Source: Herpetosiphon geysericola
GTDB taxonomy: Bacteria; Chloroflexota; Chloroflexia; Chloroflexales; Herpetosiphonaceae
Assembly (NCBI RefSeq): GCF_001306135.1
Contig: NZ_LGKP01000005.1
Location: 62,001-126,000 of the forward strand
DNA length: 64,000 bases
Reading direction: 5' to 3'
The position numbers were made by a program, and so were the translations under genes. The notes beneath the pieces were generated by a model. It saw only the letters and a list, made by a program, of their open reading frames with translations. It had not been told where the DNA came from and did not search any database. Positions 1 to 8,315 of this stretch are shown one piece after another. Within the stretch, counting starts at the first letter, position 1, and each line of letters begins with the position of its first letter.

Positions 1-2600
1 ATTGAACTAAATTGGTCGGGCACAAAGCGCTCAGCAGTCAGCTCAGGGCGGTTGCGATAGCCACGGGCTACGCCAACCCCGCCAATATAGATTTCGCCAA
101 TCACCCCAACAGGCACAATATTCTGGTGCTGATCGAGCAAATAGATTTGGAGATTGGCCAGTGGGCGACCAATGGGCGGCGTGGTTGTGAGGCTTGGCTC
201 AAGTTGAGTCAAACTGGCACAAACGGTGGTTTCGGTTGGTCCATAGGCATTGATCAGGCGGCGATCAACTGCCCAGCGTTGGACAAGCTCGTTGCTTGAA
301 GCCTCGCCAGCAGTAATCAGCGTAGTTAAGCTTGGCGTTTGATCTGCTGGCAACACCGTTAATAATGATGGTGGCAAGGTTGCAACGCTCACGTTGTGCT
401 GGCGAATAAAGCCGAGGACGTCGGTGCCTGCGGCCAAACCGCCTGCTGGCATCAGCACCAAACTTGCGCCAGCTAACAAGGCCATACCAATTTCCGAAAT
501 TGCTGCATCGAAACTCAATGAGGCAAATTGCAGCACCCTGCTTTGCGCAGTTACCCCAAAGCCAGCAATCTGAGCTGTTACAAGGTTACTTAGGCCCTGA
601 TGGTTGACCATGACCGCTTTGGGCTTGCCAGTCGAACCTGAGGTGTAGATCAGATAGGCCAAATTGGATGGCTGAACCATGCTTGAGCAATTATCCGTTG
701 GCTCGCTGCCATCACATATCGTAGCAAGGTCGAGGATGGTCAACTCATTGTGTTTGAGCGCTTGCACTTTTTCGAGCAAATGGCGTTGGCTCAAAACCAG
801 TTCTAGCTTGGAATCGTTGAGCATCCATTCTAAGCGCTCGCTTGGGTAGGCCGGATCAAGCGGCAGATAGGCTGCGCCTGCTTTGAGGATTGCCAACAAG
901 GCTATAACCATCGCAAGCGAGCGATCGCAATAGATGCCAACTAAACTCTCTGGGCCAATGCCTTGGGCTTGCAAGCGATAGGCCAATTGATTGGCTCGTT
1001 GATTGAGTTCCTGATAGCTGAGCGCTTGATCCTCGCCAATCAGGGCGATTGCGGTTGGCGTTTTGGCGACTTGGGCTTCAAAAAGTTGCGGGAACAGCTG
1101 CTGATTGGGATAGGCTTGGCTGCTGGTATTCCAATCCTTGATGATCTGGGTTTGCTCGGCGGGCGTGAGCATTGCCAATTGCGAGAGCTTGGCTTGGGGT
1201 TGCTGCGTGATGCTGCTCAGCAAAGTGACATAATGCTGGCCCATGCGCTCAATCGTGCTGGCATCAAACAGGTCAACATTATATTCAATCGTGGCGCGCA
1301 GGCCATTATCAAATTCCACCAGCGACAGCGTGAGGTCGAATTTTGAAGGACTCGCTACATCTTCCAAAATATCTAAGCCTGAATGACTGCCACCGATGGC
1401 AACATTTTGCAGCACAAACAACACTTGGAACAACGCCGAACGACTGAGATCGCGGCTTGGTTGCAAGGCATCGACCAACATTTCAAACGGCAAATCTTGA
1501 TGCGCATAGGCTCCAAGCGCCACTTCGCGTACCTGTGCCAGCAATTCGAGGAAACTTGGGTCATTAGTAGTTTTGACGCGCATAACCAAGGTATTGACGA
1601 AGAAACCGATCAGATCTTCAAGTTCGCGGCGATTGCGATTGGCAATTGGCGAACCAACGATAATATCATTTTGGCCGCTGTAGCGCTGCAACAAACAAAC
1701 CCAAGCGCTGAGCAGTAGCATAAATAAGGTTGCTTGCTGCTGCTGACTGAGTTGATTGAGTTGATTAGTCAGCTCGCCGCTGATCCAAAAGGTGTGCCGC
1801 CCACCTTTGAAGGTTTGGATTGCAGGCCGTGGCCGATCGGTTGGCAAGGCAAGCACCGGCAATTCGCCAGCAAGCTGGGTTTTCCAATAGCTAAGTTGCT
1901 GGTCGAGCGTCGCGCCTTGTAGCCATTCTCGTTGCCACGCGGCAAAATCTGCATACTGCAAGGCCAATGGCGCGAGCTGTGGCAGCGGCTGCTGGTTTTC
2001 CAAGGCGGTAAAAATCGCTTCAAACTCTTGGATAAAGATTTTGGCCGACCATGCATCGAAGGCAATATGATGCATGGTCAGCAATAAAATGTGCTCAGCA
2101 TCGCTAATCCGCAGCAATTTGGCCCGAAATAGCTGATCATGGCGCAAATCAAATGGCTGCTCGGTTTCAGTTTGGATCGCTTGGTGGAGGGCTGCTTCGC
2201 GTTCACTAGCATTTAATTGACTGAAATCGCTGAGCGCTATATCGATATGTTCGACCGCCATAATTGCTTGCTGTGGCAGGCCATCGACCATACTGAAGCT
2301 GGCGCGCAATGGCTCATGGCGCTGGACAATCGCGGTGAGGGTTTGGCTTAGGATACTGGTTAAATTGCTATAGCTTCCGCGAATTTGCATGGGAATTGAA
2401 ACGTTATACAGCGCTGCATTGGGCTGAAGTTGCTCAATCAACCAGAGCCGTTGTTGGGCAAACGACAATGGATAGCTGTTTTGATCGGGCCGTGGCTGAA
2501 TTTGCTGGGCTGGTTTCGTGCCCTTTGCTTGAACTTTTTGCAACAATAGGGCGCGTTTGGCAGGCGAAAGGGCCGCTAAACGCTCAGAATAATCATTCAC
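1..2600 (-). CDS. NRPS, condensation-adenylation module (partial, C-terminal part beyond window)
   Basis: The reading frame is open from a GTG at 2600 to the window edge, about 866 codons. GTG is preferred because a GAGG lies 7 nt upstream and an in-frame stop lies just before it; the protein then begins MNDYSERLAALSP. A condensation domain (about residues 35-460) has HHIAFDAWS at its core, with Ala where the family usually has Gly. An adenylation domain follows with LAYLIYTSGSTGKPK, FDAAISE, ITAGEA and NAYGPTETT. Read by eye on the GrsA scheme, the pocket residues are D-A-S-T-I-A-A-V-C, an aromatic and probably tyrosine-type code; this is inference. It is the last gene of the leftward megaenzyme operon visible here, 200 bp after the AL-KR-PCP gene. 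The PCP and later domains are not in the window. Confidence 0.93.
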   Translation of the reverse strand, partial: MNDYSERLAALSPAKRALLLQKVQAKGTKPAQQIQPRPDQNSYPLSFAQQRLWLIEQLQPNAALYNVSIPMQIRGSYSNLTSILSQTLTAIVQRHEPLRASFSMVDGLPQQAIMAVEHIDIALSDFSQLNASEREAALHQAIQTETEQPFDLRHDQLFRAKLLRISDAEHILLLTMHHIAFDAWSAKIFIQEFEAIFTALENQQPLPQLAPLALQYADFAAWQREWLQGATLDQQLSYWKTQLAGELPVLALPTDRPRPAIQTFKGGRHTFWISGELTNQLNQLSQQQQATLFMLLLSAWVCLLQRYSGQNDIIVGSPIANRNRRELEDLIGFFVNTLVMRVKTTNDPSFLELLAQVREVALGAYAHQDLPFEMLVDALQPSRDLSRSALFQVLFVLQNVAIGGSHSGLDILEDVASPSKFDLTLSLVEFDNGLRATIEYNVDLFDASTIERMGQHYVTLLSSITQQPQAKLSQLAMLTPAEQTQIIKDWNTSSQAYPNQQLFPQLFEAQVAKTPTAIALIGEDQALSYQELNQRANQLAYRLQAQGIGPESLVGIYCDRSLAMVIALLAILKAGAAYLPLDPAYPSERLEWMLNDSKLELVLSQRHLLEKVQALKHNELTILDLATICDGSEPTDNCSSMVQPSNLAYLIYTSGSTGKPKAVMVNHQGLSNLVTAQIAGFGVTAQSRVLQFASLSFDAAISEIGMALLAGASLVLMPAGGLAAGTDVLGFIRQHNVSVATLPPSLLTVLPADQTPSLTTLITAGEASSNELVQRWAVDRRLINAYGPTETTVCASLTQLEPSLTTTPPIGRPLANLQIYLLDQHQNIVPVGVIGEIYIGGVGVARGYRNRPELTAERFVPDQFSS

Positions 2601-2800
2601 AATCAAACCTCATGGCGCATATAAAAACGACTATCAATCCCCTCACCATCAGCTTTCAAGGATTAGTTTTACCAATCCTTGGCCATTAGCATTGACCGGG
2701 GTCGCCACCCTCTTACAAGGGTAGGTTTTAGTAATCATGCGTGATTACTACCCTTCCGTCCCGCCTCAAGGCGGGAGACGATGGAGCCGACACAACAGCC
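2601..2800. other. Hairpin-rich spacer between two NRPS genes
   Basis: This 200-bp gap in an otherwise tight operon holds four inverted repeats. They are CAAGGATT (2657-2664) with AATCCTTG (2674-2681); ACCCT (2707-2711) with AGGGT (2718-2722); GTAATCA (2731-2737) with TGATTAC (2742-2748); and CCCGCCT with AGGCGGG around 2760-2776. The AGGGT arm can instead pair with ACCCT just after 2748, so alternative folds are possible. No clear U-tract follows on the minus strand. Its role is unknown; RNA processing, attenuation or a dispersed hairpin repeat are all possible. Confidence 0.5.
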
Positions 2801-5800
2801 TTACAACCCAGCTTGAATCTCCGCTTCCGATAGGCCTTCAAGCTCGGTCAACAGCGCTTCCATATCTGCTGCGTCGATTTGTTCAAGTTGCAAGTTTTCA
2901 ATTGTTGTTGCTAGCTCGGCAATGGTTGGCGCGGCGAAGAGCTGATAGAGCCGAACTTCGAGCTGAAAGCTATCGCGCAAGCGTGAGACAAGCTGGGTTG
3001 CTAGCAGCGAATGCCCGCCCAAGGCAAAAAAGTTGTCGTGAATCCCAATTTTGGGCTTGTCGAGAATCTCCTGCCAAATGCTGACCAACTGGCTTTCAAT
3101 GCTCGTAGTTGGTTGATCAACGACGGCATGCTGGTTTGCAGTGCCAATTTGACTGAGCGCAGCATAATCAATCGCGCCACTGCTGGTGCGGGGCAAGGCG
3201 TCAACTTGGTACCATTCGAGGTTGGCTGCGCCAAAATAGCTCTGCGCTAGTTGGCGATAGCGCTCGTGGCTGAGCGGGCCATGCTGATTGGTCGTATAGA
3301 GATTAAGCTGTTGTTGCACTGGTTGATTGGTTGCGATATACGGTCGCAAAGCTGGGCTATCGCCGTTTAAGCCAATCATCAACAGCGAATATTGCTGCTG
3401 GCTGATGCCTGCGAGCAGCGATTGCAAGCCTTGGCGCACGCCAATCAGGCTATAGCCGCGCTCTGCAGAAAGGCCACGAATCTGCTGAGGATTGTTGAGG
3501 CTCATGCCAATGTTGTCCCATTGCGTCCAGTTCAAACAAAGCGCCTTTGGATGCGAGGTTTGGCGTTGATGCAGCATAAAGCTATCGAGGAAGCTATTGG
3601 CCGCCGAGTAGGCGCTAAATGTTGCGCCGCCAAAGAAGCTATTAATCGACGACATCGCGATAATTGGCAGCTCAGGTCGCTTGAGTAAGGCTTGTTGCAA
3701 GGCCCAAGTGGCATAGACTTTGGGTGCAAACATCATTTCAAAGGTCGCAAGGCTTTCGTTGGCGATCCAGTGGCGCTCCATCACCGTCCAGTGATAGGCC
3801 AAATTGCCAGCCCCAGCAAAGTGAAATACCCCAGCCAATGGCTGATTCCAGCGCGCTTCGGCAGTGTTAATCAGATCTGTGATCTGCGCAGGATCAGTCA
3901 GATCAAGCGCTTGATATAGCACATCGTTGCTGAGATCGCTCAGATCTTTGTAGGCGCGGAGCCGTTTGGCTAGGCTACTATCGACATTCAAATGACTAGC
4001 CCAATCATCTGCCAATGGCAACTCAGTCGAGCCAGTAATCACCAGCCGCGCGTTGTAATTTTGCAGCAACCAGCGGGCAAATTGGCTGCCAATGCCGCCA
4101 AGTCCACCAGTAATCAGATACAGGCCACCCTTGATCAGCGGCGATTCAATCGGCGCCGCTTGTTCGATTTCGGCCTGAACCAGTGCTGGCACTAAGCGTT
4201 GGCCTGCCCGATAGGCGACCTCGGCTGCATGTTTGGGCTGAGCCAATTCATGGCAAATTTGCTGGCTATTGGTTGCTGCTGGCGCAGCATCAAGATCAAG
4301 ATGCTGGCAACTGAGCCAATCAAGCTCTAAGGGAATTGTTTTGAGCAAGCCATGGATTGGTGCTGCTGCATACACCACCTGATCGCTTGGATTAATTGCA
4401 TGACTTTGCTGCGAAACCACGGTTAAGTGCGCGTTGGTGAGCTTTTGCGTGGCAAGCGCTTGGGTCAAGTACAGAATGCTATATGCTCCCCGAGATTGAG
4501 CTGCCGCCAGTTCGCTTGCTTGAGTGATCTGGCTTGGTAAATCAGAGCTATACAGGTGAATATAATCGTGAATATTGGCTGCGCTGAGCGCCGTGACCAG
4601 CTGTTGGTAGTGCTCGCGATCACTGAGATTAATCGTGTAATGGCGCTCGTGCTGGCTGAATGTTGCGCCAGCACTGACCAGAACCCACGCCCGTTGGTGC
4701 TGTTCGAGCACAGCGATCACGGCGCGAGCAAGCGCGGTATCATCGCTGAAAATGGCATAACTTGGCTTGAGCAAGGCTAGATTTCTGCGCTGGCTGGTTG
4801 GTTGCCATTGTTTGCTATAAAACCAGCGTGGCAGCGTTTGCTCGTTGGCCAAGGCCAGATCGATCCGCTTGCTGAGCGCGCGAAAGTCGCCAGCGAGGTA
4901 GCGTTGGCTCAATTGCGAACGCTGAATTTTGCCAATTGCCGTTTTGGGAATATCGGCTTTGGCAACTGGCAGCACCGCGCTAGGATTGATGCCAATTTTC
5001 TGGACGACAACTTCGCGAATGTGCTGAATTTGCTCAAGCTGCTCGGTAAAATCAGTTGATTTCGAATTGTAGAAAATGACCAGCGATTCAGTGCCACCTG
5101 CATGTTTGCTGGCCACGCTACAGGCTGCGCTATACGAAACCTCAACGCCAGCGATTGTTTCAACCAAGGCTTCGATTTCGTGGTTGTGATAATTAATCCC
5201 ATTGATGATGATTACATCTTTTTCGCGGCCAGCAATTGTCAAACGGCCTTGGTGCAAAAAGGCCAAATCGCCAGTCGTAAACCAGCCATCGCTGGTAAAA
5301 ACTTCTTGGTTGAGTTCGGGGTTGCGGTAGTAGCCAGCGGTAATTGTCGGGCCTTTAATTTGCAAGCGGCCAATCATATCTTCGCCAAGGATGTGATCCT
5401 CGGCGTTGACGATGCGCAAGCTCACCCCAGGCAATGGTGCGCCAACCTCGACGAACGCGACCCCAATGCTGTCGGCGGTTGCTGGTTGAATAACGCTCTG
5501 CAACGAAGCTTGATCGAGTTCATGAAAACCGCTGTTCGCGCCAAACACCAATTGATCCGATGAACTAATGCCCGATGAAGTTTCCGACATACCATAAGCA
5601 GGATGCATCGCGGAGGCTGGCAGGCCATGAGCTTGCAGCAAGCCAAGGAAATTGAGCGCAGTTTGCTTGTTGATGCCCTCGCCACCATTCAAAATAAAGC
5701 GCAAGGCCGATAAATCGCGCTGTCGACTATTAACTCGCTCGTGCTGATCGTTGATGAGGGCATAGGCAAAGTTGGGTGCCCAGGTAATCGTTGCTCGCTC

Positions 5801-8248
5801 CTGCTCAAGCAGATCAAGCCAACGCACGGGGTCTTCCAAAATATAGTCGGTTTTGGCCTGAATTTGGCGACAGCCCAAGCAAAGATCATGAATGTGGAAC
5901 ATCACGATGCCACCAACATGATCAAGCGGCATCCAATTTAATGAAACATCGTTGTGATCAAAATGATTGTGTTGGGCGCTGGCCTTGGAGCGGCTGATAA
6001 TATTGTGATGGCTCAGTTCAACGCCTTTGGGCACGCCAGTGCTGCCCGAGGTAAACAGCACCAAGGCTGCATCCTGCGGCGAAAGTTGTTGGTGCTGCTG
6101 ATCAGGCTGGTGCTGGCGCAACTGTTCTGCGATTTGAATTGCAGCGTTGGCAACGCCCAAGCCATTGAACATGCGCTGCATGTGGCTTAAACTGATTTGT
6201 TCGCAGACAATCAACGGTTGTTCCAAGCTTTGCCAAGTATTATAAAGTTTGCTCACCGCTGGATTTTGCGGATCGCTGCTAGTGGGCACTGCCAGCGGCA
6301 CTGCAACAAAACCGCCAAGCATACAGGCCCAAAATGTCGTCACAAACGGCTCATTATGAGTGCATTGCAATATGACATGCTGGCCTTTTTGCAAGCCTGC
6401 CGCCCGCAAGCCAGCCAAAATCGCCTCAGCAGCGGCCAATAACGCCGCATACGATTGAACCAAAACCGTGCCATCGGCTTCGATGTAGCTGATGCCATGC
6501 TCAGGATACAGCTTGGCGGCCTGAACCAAGGCTTCGGCCAAGTTAAACGGCGCTTGATCGGCCTTGATCAATGGTTGACCAACGGCCAAAGCTGGTTTGT
6601 CGCTCACTACCAATGGTTCGGCAGGCTGCGCGCTGATGTTGCGCTGCGTTGGGCTTCCACGGCCAATTTCAAGCACTGGCAAGATGTCGTCAAGATGCAG
6701 CGGGGTTGCTACTGGCACGATTGACTTGGCCACCAGCGCGACTTCTGCGCCATTGGCTGCCTGGTGCAGTTGGACTTCTAAATCGGCCAATTGGCGCGAA
6801 TCAAGCACGCTGGTTTGGGCTAATTGCTGGCGATCAGGCTGACCGTCGGCCATACGCGGCAGCCGATCGAGTTGAAGCAAGCCGAGCGTTGGCAATTGGC
6901 AACCAAGCTGAGTTTCAAGGTAGCCGAGCACTTCGGCAGGATCAATGCTGTGGTTGGCAACCACAAAGCCTGTTAATGCTTCAGCCTGATTAAGCGTAGT
7001 GCGGCGTACCACACAGCTTGCCAGAATTGCCGGATGCATTTCGAGCAGGCTTTCTAGTTCTTGCAGCAATAATGGCGCACCAGCCATGTCAAGCGTTGAA
7101 TCAAGGCTGCCAATGATATTAATTCGGCCATCATCGTGCCAGCGTGCGAGGTAGCGAGTTTGATACAGCTGGGTATCGGCAGCAAATGGGCTAGCAATAA
7201 AGCGCTCTGCATTCAAGTGTGCTAGATCAAAGCCAGCAAAAACACCTGCGCCAGCAACATACAATTCACCAGTTAAGCCAATAGGCGCGAGTTGCTTATG
7301 CTGGTCGAGGATAAAGGCTTGGGTATGGGGCACGGGCTTGCCGCTATGAATTTGGCCTGCTTGGCTGTGCTCGCCAACCACCGTCAGCAATTGCATGGCC
7401 GGAAAACCATAGTAGTTGTGCCAGGCAGTTTGTTGCTGTTTGAGCTGGTGCTTCAGCGCCTCGCCAGCAAGCAAACCTTCGCCGCTGCTAAGAATATGCC
7501 GAACTTTGGGCAAACCAAGGTTGGCTTGTTGAAGCTGGTCCAGGGTTGCGAGGCTCAAGCCTAATGTCTGTGGTTGCTCTGCATTGTCCTGCTGATGCAG
7601 CGCTTCAAGCGTGCTAAAGCGCAGTGTGCCGCCACTTGCCAACGTTGCCAAGCTGATAAACGCCGCAAAATCGGTAAATTCTGTGCCAAGCCACATGCTC
7701 TGTTGAAAGTTTACTTTGGCTTTGCTCAGGTTGAAATCGATAAAACTCAGCAAATTGGCTTGAGTAAGCTGGCCTGCTTGCAGCAAACCACTAGGATGCG
7801 AGGCATAGCTCAGGGCAATAATGCTTTCGGCGGTTGCTACAGCTGGCTCAATTGCAACCAAATCGTTGTGCAACAGCTGTTCAAATTCGCTGCTTGGAGC
7901 CTGATCGGCGACCAACGCCAGCGTATCAGCTGTGCCGACCACCAAGTGTTGGCGGGCAATGCTGCTGCGTAGGCGAAAGCCTGCCAAATTAGGGCTGAGC
8001 AAGCTATAGCGCGCGCCCACCAGCAATGTTGCTAGCAGCGTGCAGCAAACATCAATTGGCTTGGTGAGCAAAATTGCCACCGTACTGCCAGCGCCAATCT
8101 GCTTGGCAACTAAACCATTGGCCAGCTGGTGGGCGCGCGTCGCAAGCTCGCCATAGCTCAGCACCTGCTCGTCATCGATGAGCGCTACGTGGCTCGCTTG
8201 CTGTTCAACGCTCGTTGTAAAACGGCGCTGGATACTCTGAAAATCCAT
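2801..8248 (-). CDS. Hybrid megaenzyme: inactive A domain - acyl-AMP ligase - ketoreductase - PCP
   Basis: The protein is 1815 aa. Residues 1-500 align with an adenylation domain, but every catalytic motif is broken. The A3 loop reads SYASHPSGLLQAGQ (about 147-160), YGPTE is YYGFPA, the TGD motif is TRYLA, and the A10 Lys is Gln. A second, intact ligase of the acyl-AMP or luciferase-like type (about 575-1130) has LFTSGSTGVPKG, WMPLDHVGG, YGMSETS and IPKTAIGKIQ. A ketoreductase follows with ITGGLGGIGS and SAYSAANS. Next comes an A10-like remnant, LPRTSSGAIDY, and a PCP with GGHSLLA (Ser about 1747). AL-KR-PCP order suggests loading and reduction of an acyl or alpha-keto acid, but the substrate cannot be read. 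The ATG at 8248 has AAGGG upstream and lies 67 bp after the preceding gene, whose terminal C domain probably acts with this protein. Confidence 0.88.
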   Translation of the reverse strand: MDFQSIQRRFTTSVEQQASHVALIDDEQVLSYGELATRAHQLANGLVAKQIGAGSTVAILLTKPIDVCCTLLATLLVGARYSLLSPNLAGFRLRSSIARQHLVVGTADTLALVADQAPSSEFEQLLHNDLVAIEPAVATAESIIALSYASHPSGLLQAGQLTQANLLSFIDFNLSKAKVNFQQSMWLGTEFTDFAAFISLATLASGGTLRFSTLEALHQQDNAEQPQTLGLSLATLDQLQQANLGLPKVRHILSSGEGLLAGEALKHQLKQQQTAWHNYYGFPAMQLLTVVGEHSQAGQIHSGKPVPHTQAFILDQHKQLAPIGLTGELYVAGAGVFAGFDLAHLNAERFIASPFAADTQLYQTRYLARWHDDGRINIIGSLDSTLDMAGAPLLLQELESLLEMHPAILASCVVRRTTLNQAEALTGFVVANHSIDPAEVLGYLETQLGCQLPTLGLLQLDRLPRMADGQPDRQQLAQTSVLDSRQLADLEVQLHQAANGAEVALVAKSIVPVATPLHLDDILPVLEIGRGSPTQRNISAQPAEPLVVSDKPALAVGQPLIKADQAPFNLAEALVQAAKLYPEHGISYIEADGTVLVQSYAALLAAAEAILAGLRAAGLQKGQHVILQCTHNEPFVTTFWACMLGGFVAVPLAVPTSSDPQNPAVSKLYNTWQSLEQPLIVCEQISLSHMQRMFNGLGVANAAIQIAEQLRQHQPDQQHQQLSPQDAALVLFTSGSTGVPKGVELSHHNIISRSKASAQHNHFDHNDVSLNWMPLDHVGGIVMFHIHDLCLGCRQIQAKTDYILEDPVRWLDLLEQERATITWAPNFAYALINDQHERVNSRQRDLSALRFILNGGEGINKQTALNFLGLLQAHGLPASAMHPAYGMSETSSGISSSDQLVFGANSGFHELDQASLQSVIQPATADSIGVAFVEVGAPLPGVSLRIVNAEDHILGEDMIGRLQIKGPTITAGYYRNPELNQEVFTSDGWFTTGDLAFLHQGRLTIAGREKDVIIINGINYHNHEIEALVETIAGVEVSYSAACSVASKHAGGTESLVIFYNSKSTDFTEQLEQIQHIREVVVQKIGINPSAVLPVAKADIPKTAIGKIQRSQLSQRYLAGDFRALSKRIDLALANEQTLPRWFYSKQWQPTSQRRNLALLKPSYAIFSDDTALARAVIAVLEQHQRAWVLVSAGATFSQHERHYTINLSDREHYQQLVTALSAANIHDYIHLYSSDLPSQITQASELAAAQSRGAYSILYLTQALATQKLTNAHLTVVSQQSHAINPSDQVVYAAAPIHGLLKTIPLELDWLSCQHLDLDAAPAATNSQQICHELAQPKHAAEVAYRAGQRLVPALVQAEIEQAAPIESPLIKGGLYLITGGLGGIGSQFARWLLQNYNARLVITGSTELPLADDWASHLNVDSSLAKRLRAYKDLSDLSNDVLYQALDLTDPAQITDLINTAEARWNQPLAGVFHFAGAGNLAYHWTVMERHWIANESLATFEMMFAPKVYATWALQQALLKRPELPIIAMSSINSFFGGATFSAYSAANSFLDSFMLHQRQTSHPKALCLNWTQWDNIGMSLNNPQQIRGLSAERGYSLIGVRQGLQSLLAGISQQQYSLLMIGLNGDSPALRPYIATNQPVQQQLNLYTTNQHGPLSHERYRQLAQSYFGAANLEWYQVDALPRTSSGAIDYAALSQIGTANQHAVVDQPTTSIESQLVSIWQEILDKPKIGIHDNFFALGGHSLLATQLVSRLRDSFQLEVRLYQLFAAPTIAELATTIENLQLEQIDAADMEALLTELEGLSEAEIQAGL

Positions 8249-8315
8249 GTCGATTTCACCCTTTGCAGCCTATCCAAGGGCTAGCATCAAATCCAGCCCT
8301 TGGAGATAGATCGAT

